64,000 nt of DNA. Origin: Streptomyces sp. NBC_01298 (GTDB lineage Bacteria; Actinomycetota; Actinomycetes; Streptomycetales; Streptomycetaceae). How positions within the stretch are numbered: position 1 is the first letter of the stretch; every line of letters starts with the position of its first letter. The translations under genes were made by a program, and so were the position numbers. Where the stretch lies: contig NZ_CP108414.1 of NCBI RefSeq assembly GCF_035978755.1, forward strand, positions 1,116,001-1,180,000, given 5' to 3'. Below are positions 55,284-64,000 of the stretch, piece by piece. The notes under the pieces are model-generated. The model was given only the letters and a program-made list of their open reading frames with translations, ran no database searches and was not told where the DNA came from.

Positions 55284-55424
55284 GCAGGTCAGCCTGCCCG
55301 GCACCGGGGGTGCGCGGAACCCTTGATCGCCCAGAGCGATGACGCCCACGGCGTACGCGCACCGGGAACTTCCGGGCGCCGTTCGGCATTGCGGCGACAC
55401 GGGGCGGACAGCCGCCACAGGCCG

Positions 55425-55465
55425 CCGCCCGTCGTCCCGGGCCCTGACTCCGGGACGACGGGCGG
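55425..55465 (-). terminator. Terminator downstream of the 58-codon gene
   Basis: 16-bp perfect arms at 55425-55440 and 55450-55465 with a 9-nt loop. It lies 50 bp past the stop of the small gene and before the epimerase start, so the small gene appears to be its own transcription unit. Confidence 0.75.
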
Positions 55466-55514
55466 ACCGCGCCGTACGCGCCTGTCGGACCGCTCGCGGT
55501 CCGCGCCCGCGCGA

Positions 55515-55691
55515 TTAGTCGATGCCGGGCAGGATGTGCGGCTCCGCGAGGTCGTCCTCGTAGCCGGCCAGGCGGATGGGAGCGGACCGGGCCCAGACCT
55601 CCAGGTTGCCGAGGGTCTCGGGGCGCTTGCTGCTCCGCGACCCCGTCCGTTCCCTGGTGGCCTGCTCCGTCGTCGTCAGTTCTGGTGTCAC
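55515..55691 (-). CDS. Small 58-residue protein, unrecognised
   Basis: A GTG at 55691 is preceded by AAGGAGTGCGCG, a near-perfect ribosome binding site at the right distance, which strongly supports a real gene. The product has a Thr/Arg/Ser-rich first half and a second half with LEVWARSAPIRLAGY and an acidic, Pro-containing end (EDDLAEPHILPGID). It has no cysteine, membrane segment or signal peptide. The leader-like and core-like halves suggest a precursor peptide, but no modifying enzyme is adjacent. A terminator follows and an AT-rich promoter region precedes it. Confidence 0.7.
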   Translation of the reverse strand: MTPELTTTEQATRERTGSRSSKRPETLGNLEVWARSAPIRLAGYEDDLAEPHILPGID

Positions 55692-55982
55692 CGCGCACTC
55701 CTTTGTGTCGCGTAACCCGGCGGGCGAACCGCGCGCCGGTGCGGATTGAAAAGTGTTTCCGGACGCGGTGGCGCCTTGGTGGAGCGAGGGCCGGTGTGGG
55801 GCTCTCTTGGCGATCAGAGTACACATATGAGCGCACCCCCGCTCGATAGAATAGTAAAATCCACTCCGGAAAGCTTGTTTTCGCCACGAGTTCATCACCT
55901 CGCACGGCGGCGCGTCGCGTAGGACTGATCTGCTCGACGGCGCCATACGGGTGATACGCGGTCGGCGACGGAGGGAACGACA
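55692..55982. other. AT-rich divergent promoter region
   Basis: 291 bases between the small gene and the HD-like gene. 55835-55885 is strikingly AT-rich for this genome (CGATAGAATAGTAAAATCC and nearby), which suggests strong promoters. An ORF running through it on the minus strand joins the small gene in frame but has poor coding character. Confidence 0.5.
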
Positions 55983-56363
55983 GTGGCGAAGTCCGAGGTG
56001 CCGGTGGTCGTCGGGAGCGTCGGGGAGCTGATGGAACTGCTGCGCGGGCACGGCGACGGGCATGGGCTGCGGGTCGCCGCGCTGCTGCGCCGTTCCCACC
56101 CCTCCGACAAGGAACTGCAGGTCGCGGGGCTACTGATCCACCACCCCGCGGAGGCGATCCGCCCCCTGCTGGGCGAGCGGGTGGCCCGGCTCGTACGGGA
56201 CCACGGACCGGGGGCACCGGATCCCTGGGCCGACCCCGACACGGAGTCCCTCGGGGACGCGGCGGAGGCGGGCCGCTCCGCGGGCCTGGACGCGGGTGTG
56301 CTGGAGGACTGGCGCCCGGTCCTGGAACTGGTCGCGGCGGGGGCCTACGGCCGTACCGCCTGA
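55983..56363 (+). CDS. Small degenerate HD-domain-like protein
   Basis: 126 residues from a GTG. The segment DKELQVAGLLIHHPAEAIRP, then LGERVARLVRDHG, resembles the start of PhnZ/TmpB-type HD-domain proteins (normally ...AALLHDIGH..., LGExVARLV). The His-Asp metal pair is replaced by HH, so metal binding is doubtful. It is likely a non-catalytic relative; function unknown. It is divergent from the 58-codon gene. Confidence 0.65.
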   Translation: MAKSEVPVVVGSVGELMELLRGHGDGHGLRVAALLRRSHPSDKELQVAGLLIHHPAEAIRPLLGERVARLVRDHGPGAPDPWADPDTESLGDAAEAGRSAGLDAGVLEDWRPVLELVAAGAYGRTA

Positions 56364-56367
56364 ACGG

Positions 56368-56414
56368 CGAGCGCCCCCGGCCCCTCTCGCGAGGAGAGGG
56401 ACCGGGGGCGCTCG
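56368..56414. terminator. Bidirectional terminator, long interrupted stem
   Basis: A 13-bp outer stem (56368-56380 with 56402-56414) and a 7-bp inner stem (56382-56388 with 56394-56400) are separated by a single mismatch, between convergent stops at 56363 and 56436. Confidence 0.85.
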
Positions 56415-56435
56415 GATGAGTCGGGGTGGGCGGGC

Positions 56436-57923
56436 CTACCAGTTGGCGGGCGCGTAGTCCTTGAGGAAGACCCCGAACAGGTCCTCGCCGAGCTCGCCGC
56501 GGACGATCGGGTCGTAGACCCGGGCCGCGCCGTCGACCAGGTCGAGGGGGGCGTGGAAGCCCTCCTCGGCGAGGCGGAGCTTGTCGAAGTGCGGGCGCTC
56601 GTCCGTGATCCAGCCGGTGTCGACCGAGGTCATCAGGATCCGGTCGGTCTGGAACATCTCCTGGCCGCTCGTCCGGGTCACCATGTTCATCGCGGCCTTG
56701 GCGGCGTTGGTGTTCGGGTGCCCCGCGCCCTTGTAGCCGCGACTGAAGACGCCCTCCATCGCCGAGACGTTCACGACGTACGCCCGTCCACCCGCCGCCT
56801 TTCGGGCGGCCTCGGCCATGGCCGGCCTGAGCGCACTGATCAGGATGAACGGCGACGTGTAGTTGCACAGCTGGGTCTCGAGCAGCTCCACCGGGGAGAT
56901 CTGGTCGATGGTCTGCACCCACGTGTTGCTGTCGACGACGTCGGGCAGCAGGCCGCCCGCGTCGATGGCGGTGCCGGCCAGGTGTCGCTCCAGGCTGGCA
57001 TTGCCCGCGACCAGCGCGAGGTCGGCGACCTTCTGCGCCTCGAGCCCGCTCACGCCGATGGGCAGCGCCGCCAGACCGTCGACCGCGCCGGAGTTGAAGG
57101 CCCCGATGACGTGGTGGGCCGGGAGCTCGCCGGCCGGAAGCGGGGCGCTCTCCCCCTCGACCAGCGCCGCGTAGGCGCTGGGCAGGCGACGAACGGTCTG
57201 CGTCGCGTTGTTGATCAGGATGTCGAGCGGGCCGGCCGCGGCCACCTGCTCGGCGAGGGCCACCGACTGGGCCGGGTCGCGCAGGTCGATGCCGACGACC
57301 TCCAGCCGGTGCATCCAGTCCGCCGAGTCGTCCATCGCCTTGAAGCGGCGGATGGCGTCCTTGGGGAAACGGGTGGTGATCGTGGTGTGCGCGCCGTCGC
57401 GCAGCAGCCTCAGCGCGATGTACATGCCGATCTTGGCCCGGCCGCCGGTGAGCAGCGCGCGCTTGCCGGCGAGGTCGGCACGGGCTTCCCGCTTGGTCCG
57501 GTTCTCGACGGCGCAGCCCGGGCAGAGCTGGTGGTAGAAGTAGTCGACCTCGACGTAACGCGCCTTGCAGACGTAGCAGGAGCGCGGGCGCTGGAGGATT
57601 CCGGCGATCCGGCCGGTCTCCGTGACCGAGGAGGGCAGCAGGCCCTCGGTCTCGTCGTCGATGCGCTCGGCGGAGCCGGTCGCGGTCGCCTCGGTGACGG
57701 CCTTGTCGTTGGCGGTCTTGGCGGCGCGGCGGTCCTGGCGCCGGCGCTGCTTGACCGTCCGGTACAGACCGGCGGTGGCGCGGCGCACGGTGATCGCGTC
57801 CGGGTGGTCGACGTCGAGCTTGTCGAGCTCGTCGAGCACGCTGAGGCAGAGGGCCAGGCGGTCGGGGTCGATGCCCGGCCCGAAGGCGTGGCCCTGCTCC
57901 TGGCTGTCTTCGGTCACCGTCAT
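56436..57923 (-). CDS. SDR oxidoreductase fused to an N-terminal zinc-ribbon region
   Basis: 495 residues. An N-terminal helical region (1-100) leads to a four-cysteine module, CYVCK (116, 119) and CPGC (134, 137), then a short-chain dehydrogenase with GGRAKIG (about 160-166), LINNATQTVRR, and VNVSAMEGVFSRGYKGAGHPN with catalytic-type Ser, where the expected YxxxK motif is not evident. The fusion is unusual: SDR enzymes are normally about 250 residues without a zinc module. The substrate is unknown. Confidence 0.83.
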   Translation of the reverse strand: MTVTEDSQEQGHAFGPGIDPDRLALCLSVLDELDKLDVDHPDAITVRRATAGLYRTVKQRRRQDRRAAKTANDKAVTEATATGSAERIDDETEGLLPSSVTETGRIAGILQRPRSCYVCKARYVEVDYFYHQLCPGCAVENRTKREARADLAGKRALLTGGRAKIGMYIALRLLRDGAHTTITTRFPKDAIRRFKAMDDSADWMHRLEVVGIDLRDPAQSVALAEQVAAAGPLDILINNATQTVRRLPSAYAALVEGESAPLPAGELPAHHVIGAFNSGAVDGLAALPIGVSGLEAQKVADLALVAGNASLERHLAGTAIDAGGLLPDVVDSNTWVQTIDQISPVELLETQLCNYTSPFILISALRPAMAEAARKAAGGRAYVVNVSAMEGVFSRGYKGAGHPNTNAAKAAMNMVTRTSGQEMFQTDRILMTSVDTGWITDERPHFDKLRLAEEGFHAPLDLVDGAARVYDPIVRGELGEDLFGVFLKDYAPANW

Positions 57924-58123
57924 ACCCGCTGCGTTCCTTGATCAGTCGTCCGCGTCCGCCGGATGCGGAAGTCCCCAAAAGGGCTAGTGTACGGATCCCC
58001 CACGCGCGAAGACAAACGCACTCTCCCGCTCCCGGCTACTGCGTTCGGAGTACACCCAAGGGCGTACCCGTACCCGCCTTCAGGGGGAGGAATAGCTCTC
58101 CCGACTCGGGCATTGTGACTTTT

Positions 58124-60373
<2,250 letters not shown>

Positions 60374-60544
60374 CTAACGCCACGACCGGGGCATGACAAG
60401 GCGCACAACACAACGCGCTCGAAGGGAAGTTGATTTAACGCCGAATGTAAGACGCCGGTAAGGATCACCGTCGGGGTAGCGTCGGTGTTCCTGCATTCCT
60501 CCGCACATCGAATGCACTGTCGACGCACTCAGGAGCGCACGCAC

Positions 60545-61990
60545 ATGACCAGCAGCACGGCCCAGATCGGCGTCACCGGACTCGCGGTGATGGGCAGCAA
60601 CCTCGCCCGCAACTTCGCCCGCAACGGGTTCACCGTCGCCGTCCACAACCGCACCACCGCCAAGACCACGGCGCTCGTGGAGGAGTTCGGCCACGAGGGC
60701 TCCTTCGTGGCCGCCGGGAGCGCGAAGGAGTTCGTGGACGCGCTGGAGCGCCCGCGCCGTCTCATCATCATGGTGAAGGCCGGCGAGCCGACCGACGCGG
60801 TGATCCGCGAGTTCGCCCCGCTGCTGGAGCCGGGCGACGTGATCATCGATGGCGGGAACGCCCACTTCGAGGACACCCGCCGCCGCGAGAAGGAGCTGCG
60901 CGAGCAGGGCCTGCACTTCGTGGGCGTCGGGATCTCGGGTGGTGAGGAGGGCGCGCTGCTCGGCCCGAGCATCATGCCCGGCGGATCGGAGGAGTCCTGG
61001 GCCTCGCTCGGCCCGATGCTGGAGAAGATCTCCGCCAAGGCCGCCGACGGCACGCCCTGCACCTCGCACGTGGGCCCCGACGGCGCCGGGCACTTCGTGA
61101 AGATGGTGCACAACGGCATCGAGTACGCCGACATGCAGCTGATCGCGGAGGCCTACCACCTGCTGCGCGAGGTGGCCGGGTACTCCCCCGCGAAGATCGC
61201 CGAGACCTTCCGCGCCTGGAACAGGGGCCGGCTGGACTCGTACCTGATCGAGATCACCGCCGAGGTCCTCGCGCACACGGACGCCGCGACCGGCCGGCCG
61301 TTCGTGGACGTGGTCGCCGACGCCGCCGAGCAGAAGGGCACCGGCCGCTGGACCGTGCAGATCGCGCTCGACCTGGGCGTGCCGGTGTCCGGCATCGCCG
61401 AGGCCGTCTTCGCCCGCGCGGTTTCGGGCCACGGCGAGCTGCGTACGGCCGCCCGCGGCCTGGCCGGCCCGAAGCCCCGGCCGCTCTCCGCGGAGGCCGC
61501 CGACGCCTTCGCGGCCCAGGTGGAGCAGGCCCTGTACGCCTCGAAGATCGTCTCGTACACGCAGGGCTTCCACCAGATCCAGGCCGGCAGCGAGGAGTAC
61601 GGCTGGGGCGTGGACCCGGGCGCCGTGGCCTCGCTGTGGCGCGGCGGCTGCATCATCCGCGCCGCGTTCCTGGACCGGATCCGGGCCGCGTACGACGCCC
61701 GTCCGGAGCTGCCGAGCCTGCTGGCGGACGCCGGCTTCGCCGATGAGATCGGCGCCGCGCAGGAGGACTGGCGCGAGGCGCTGGTGGCGGCGGTCCGCCA
61801 GGGCATCCCGGTACCGGCCTTCGCGGCCTCGCTGGCGTACTACGACGCCCTGCGCTCGGAGCGGCTCCCGGCGGCCCTGACCCAGGGCCAGCGCGACTTC
61901 TTCGGGGCGCACACCTACCGGCGCACCGACCGCGAGGGCTCGTACCACACGCTGTGGAGCGGCGACCGCTCCGAAGTCCGTACCGACTGA
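60545..61990 (+). CDS. gnd: NADP-dependent 6-phosphogluconate dehydrogenase
   Basis: 481 residues, the normal length for the long NADP type. The Rossmann start is QIGVTGLAVMGSNLARN, the substrate motif is FVGVGISGGEEGA, the catalytic Lys lies in HFVKMVHNGIEYADMQ, and the C-terminal domain carries RGGCIIRA. It oxidises and decarboxylates 6-phosphogluconate to ribulose 5-phosphate, supplying NADPH. The ATG at 60545 follows AGGAGCGCACGCAC. It is divergent from the Rpf-like gene and monocistronic. Confidence 0.97.
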   Translation: MTSSTAQIGVTGLAVMGSNLARNFARNGFTVAVHNRTTAKTTALVEEFGHEGSFVAAGSAKEFVDALERPRRLIIMVKAGEPTDAVIREFAPLLEPGDVIIDGGNAHFEDTRRREKELREQGLHFVGVGISGGEEGALLGPSIMPGGSEESWASLGPMLEKISAKAADGTPCTSHVGPDGAGHFVKMVHNGIEYADMQLIAEAYHLLREVAGYSPAKIAETFRAWNRGRLDSYLIEITAEVLAHTDAATGRPFVDVVADAAEQKGTGRWTVQIALDLGVPVSGIAEAVFARAVSGHGELRTAARGLAGPKPRPLSAEAADAFAAQVEQALYASKIVSYTQGFHQIQAGSEEYGWGVDPGAVASLWRGGCIIRAAFLDRIRAAYDARPELPSLLADAGFADEIGAAQEDWREALVAAVRQGIPVPAFAASLAYYDALRSERLPAALTQGQRDFFGAHTYRRTDREGSYHTLWSGDRSEVRTD

Positions 61991-62018
61991 CGCCCACGCC
62001 CTTGCGCGCCGGCCCGGC

Positions 62019-62186
62019 TCAGCTCAGCGGCTCCGGCGCGGGCGGCGGCGCGGGGCCGGGCGGCGGCGGGACCGGGTCGGGTTCGGGCACCGGACCCGGT
62101 GTCGGCGGCTCGGGCCGGGGCAGCGGCCCCGGATCCGGGAACGGGTTCGGCACCGGGGCCGGGCCGGGAACGGGAGGCTGTGTCAT
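62019..62186 (-). CDS. Small proline-rich protein
   Basis: 55 residues, nearly all Pro, Gly, Glu and Ala, starting at ATG 62186 after GGAGGCTGGAGG. Proline repeats of the P-x-P type cover the whole protein. There is no signal peptide or hydrophobic segment. The ribosome binding site favours a real gene but the low complexity does not prove it. Confidence 0.5.
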   Translation of the reverse strand: MTQPPVPGPAPVPNPFPDPGPLPRPEPPTPGPVPEPDPVPPPPGPAPPPAPEPLS

Positions 62187-62342
62187 ACCTCCAGCCTCCC
62201 CCGGTCCGGGTTCCGGCGCACGCTCTGGTCCCCCGGATCGGCGAGCGGCGGCGACACCGGACGCGGGGCCGGCCAGGACCGGCCCGGCGGTGGTGGCCGG
62301 CGGCCGCCCACCGACCATGGATACCTGCCGGGGACTACGACG

Positions 62343-62705
62343 TCACCAGAGGTCGGAGTCCGAGTCGAGCTGCGCCTTGGCCGCGGCCACCACCCCGGCC
62401 GGTGCCTCGGGCGCCTGCTCGGGGTGTTTGGCGGCCCAGCTCGCGGCATACGGGCAAAGCGGGACCACGGGCACGCCCTCGTCGGCCGCGATCCCGTAGA
62501 AGGCCTTCACCAGGTTCCCCGCGATCCCGCGGCCCTCCTGCCCCGGCTCGACGACGGTGTGCACCGCCACGAGGGCGTGGGGCGCCTCGGCGAGCACGAA
62601 GTAGGCGATGGTTCCGACCACCGCCCCGTCCTCGACGGCCAGCAGCCGCCCGGACGGACGGTCGTCCACGATCTTGATCGATTCGCTCGACCCGCTCTGC
62701 GCCAT
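62343..62705 (-). CDS. GNAT-family acetyltransferase
   Basis: 120 residues of the small GNAT type. The conserved core is LVAVHTVVEPGQEGRGIAGNLV, with the acetyl-CoA loop in QEGRGIAG, and VVPLCPYAASWAAKHPE fits the YjdJ/Gtn-type proteins. Substrate unknown. It starts 14 bp after the panD stop on the same strand, so it is probably co-transcribed with panD. Confidence 0.87.
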   Translation of the reverse strand: MAQSGSSESIKIVDDRPSGRLLAVEDGAVVGTIAYFVLAEAPHALVAVHTVVEPGQEGRGIAGNLVKAFYGIAADEGVPVVPLCPYAASWAAKHPEQAPEAPAGVVAAAKAQLDSDSDLW

Positions 62706-62719
62706 CGCCCCTGCTCCCC

Positions 62720-63139
62720 TCAGACAGCCACCGCGTGGGGGCTGCGCTCCTGGTCCGTTCCGGGAACCGGGGCGGACGGATCCACACCCAGTTCGATGAT
62801 GCGATTGTCCCCGTCGACGTGGACGACACGCGGCTCGAACACGCGCGCCTCGGCGTCGTCCATCTGCCCGTAGCTGATGAGGATGACCAGGTCACCGGGG
62901 TGCACGAGGTGCGCGGCGGCACCGTTGATCCCGATGACCCCGGATCCGCGCTCGCCCTTGATGACGTACGTCTCCAGCCGCGCCCCGTTGGTGATGTCCA
63001 CGATGTGCACGAGCTCGCCGGGCAGCAGGTCCGCCGCGTCGAGGAGATCGGCATCGATGGTCACGGACCCGACATAGTGCAGGTCGGCCTGGGTGACGGT
63101 GGCCCGGTGGATCTTGGACTTGAACATGGTGCGAATCAT
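62720..63139 (-). CDS. panD: Aspartate 1-decarboxylase
   Basis: 139 residues. Gly24-Ser25 in HYVGSVTID is the self-cleavage site that gives the pyruvoyl group. [18 protein letters not shown] at the start and [17 protein letters not shown] in the core (with an I-N-G-A-A motif) are family hallmarks. It makes beta-alanine for pantothenate and coenzyme A. I chose 63139 (MIRTMFKSK), which follows CGGGAGC, over an upstream start at 63187. Confidence 0.96.
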   Translation of the reverse strand: MIRTMFKSKIHRATVTQADLHYVGSVTIDADLLDAADLLPGELVHIVDITNGARLETYVIKGERGSGVIGINGAAAHLVHPGDLVILISYGQMDDAEARVFEPRVVHVDGDNRIIELGVDPSAPVPGTDQERSPHAVAV

Positions 63140-63229
63140 GAAGAAGCTCCCGAAATGTCTGCTCCCTGCCCGCTCATCGCAGGTCAAGGGCCGTATCCGG
63201 AGCCTACAACGCTCCGGCGTTGGTCATAC

Positions 63230-63813
63230 CTACGTCTTCTTCCAGATGTCGAGCAGGTGGTTCGCCGCACGGAAATGATCGGGTGAATCCACGTTGCACA
63301 CGACGGAGACGGCCGTGTCGCGGTCCGGGGACACCTTGAAGGTGCTGTGGAAGCCTTCCCAGTCGCCGCGATGGGCCAGGCTCTCGTCGGGGAGGAGGAG
63401 GATGCCGGCCCCGTACTTCCCTTCCGCGATGCCGCGTTGGCGCAGGACGTCGCCCACGCTCACCGCTTGCGCCGTGACCCCTGCGAGCAGTTCCGCTCCA
63501 CCGATGCGACCGGTGCGGTAGTTGTCGGCCCAGCGGACGAATTCTCCGGGGGTGCTTTGAACAGACCCGTCTCCGTGAAGTCGGAGAGGGGTTCGCTCAG
63601 GGCCAGTTGGTGCCGGCCGGACAGCAAGAGGACCGCGTCCGCGGTGAATTGCTTGGAGTTGGATGCCATGTCGAAGACGGTCTGCGGGGTGATGGAGCGC
63701 CCGGTCGTCAGATCGGCCTTCCCTCTCCCCGCCTCCCAGACGACGTGTCCCCACTCGCCGACGGCTGCCGCACAGCCCGGGCCGTCGGGAGAAGGCACCA
63801 GCCGCTGGAGCAC
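63230..63813 (-). pseudogene. Decayed serine hydrolase (class C beta-lactamase family)
   Basis: The N-terminal part is in one frame (63813 down to about 63582), with the SxxK site in MASNSKQFTA. The C-terminal part is in the next frame (about 63576 down to 63230), with GEFVRWADNYRTG and the ending DHFRAANHLLDIWKKT. The middle of the enzyme, including the YxN region, is missing: family similarity jumps from LSEPLSDF to GDGSVQSTPGEF. A deletion of roughly 130 codons with a frame change is therefore likely. No signal peptide or proper start is visible either. Confidence 0.8.
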
Positions 63814-63900
63814 CTCCGCGCTCCGCTTCTCACGGTCGTCGCCGCCCGTCGCGTAGGCCCGAGGGTGGTCACCACCCTCTCCCCGCTTCCTTTGCCCGAA

Positions 63901-64000
63901 TCAGGTGGGGTCGGGGGCGATCTCGAAGGCCGGGGGCTTGAGGTCCTTGAGGCAGTCGGTGTTCGGCGCCATGGGAGTGTCGAAGAAGGAAACGGTGATG
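63901..64000 (-). CDS. Partial CDS, C-terminal end only
   Basis: The minus strand is open from the window edge to a TGA at 63901-63903, encoding a C-terminal tail of about 32 residues with FFDTPMAPNTDCLKDLKPP and EIAPDPT at the end. I cannot identify the protein. A frame without stops, and its position directly after the serine-hydrolase remnant, suggest the end of a gene that starts beyond the window. Confidence 0.4.
   Translation of the reverse strand, partial: ITVSFFDTPMAPNTDCLKDLKPPAFEIAPDPT

Noticed and set aside
54466..57978. 1170-codon minus-strand ORF
   Set aside because: It crosses the epimerase, the small gene and the SDR gene out of frame with all of them and has Arg/Pro-rich shadow composition.

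Overview
The window is GC-rich actinobacterial chromosome, almost certainly Streptomyces. The evidence is third-position G/C codon use, frequent GTG/TTG starts, start/stop overlaps such as ATGA and GTGA, many lipoproteins and Tat-type exported proteins, an ergothioneine cluster, and a PAS-GGDEF-EAL protein matching RmdA. From memory, the sdhCAB, rmdA and gnd homologues occur in the same order in S. coelicolor (about SCO0922-SCO0975). No rRNA, tRNA, CRISPR array, transposase gene or recognisable biosynthetic gene cluster was seen.

Layout. 1-1050: 3' part of a Cys/His-rich hypothetical gene and a repeat-bearing non-coding stretch. 1051-4549: orphan PemK/MazF-like protein, a marR/cupin operon divergent from a DUF1330/cupin pair, and a PARG-like TIGR02452 protein. 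4622-9274: egtABCD, four overlapping genes for ergothioneine synthesis. 9061-10910: a translationally coupled GNAT N-acyltransferase and PlsC-type acyltransferase, reminiscent of OlsB/OlsA (ornithine lipids). 11051-12310: orphan sugar-binding lipoprotein with a DasR-like site. 12478-20819: dodecin, HAD phosphatase, LRV-repeat protein, S41 peptidase, LLM flavoprotein, UvrA paralogue, cupin and histidine phosphatase. 20921-25295: sdhCAB-type succinate dehydrogenase with a divergent LysR regulator. 25331-27761: TetR plus hypothetical gene, divergent from an FAD monooxygenase. 27787-30803: rmdA coupled to a DUF574 methyltransferase.

31117-36262 is an envelope region. It holds a His/Pro-rich exported protein, a DUF4239 membrane protein, two related Ig-like exported proteins with C-terminal anchors, a class F sortase and a polysaccharide deacetylase. 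36391-39705 is lysX (lysyl-phosphatidylglycerol synthase fused to lysyl-tRNA synthetase). A very large hairpin at 39753-39827 separates it from a universal stress protein. 40481-49800: DUF4328, CapA-like, ECF sigma, methyltransferase, secreted proteins, Fpg/Nei glycosylase, and a PAS-GAF-PP2C-kinase signalling protein. 49808-54314: a DUF6777 lipoprotein divergent from a YndJ/DUF1990/lipase-maturation-factor operon, with three adjacent palindromes between them. 54300-57923: epimerase, an unexplained 58-codon gene, a degenerate HD-like protein, and a zinc-ribbon/SDR fusion. 58124-64000: EamA-like transporter, Rpf-LysM-M23 wall hydrolase, gnd, small proline-rich ORF, GNAT, panD, a decayed serine hydrolase and a partial gene.

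Much of the window serves redox and thiol metabolism (egtABCD, sdhCAB, gnd, flavoproteins) and envelope remodelling (acyltransferases, LysX, sortase, deacetylase, CapA, Rpf). The least explained items are the 58-codon gene at 55515-55691, the hairpin element at 39753-39827, the triple palindrome at 51188-51251, and the sortase-associated Ig-like pair.
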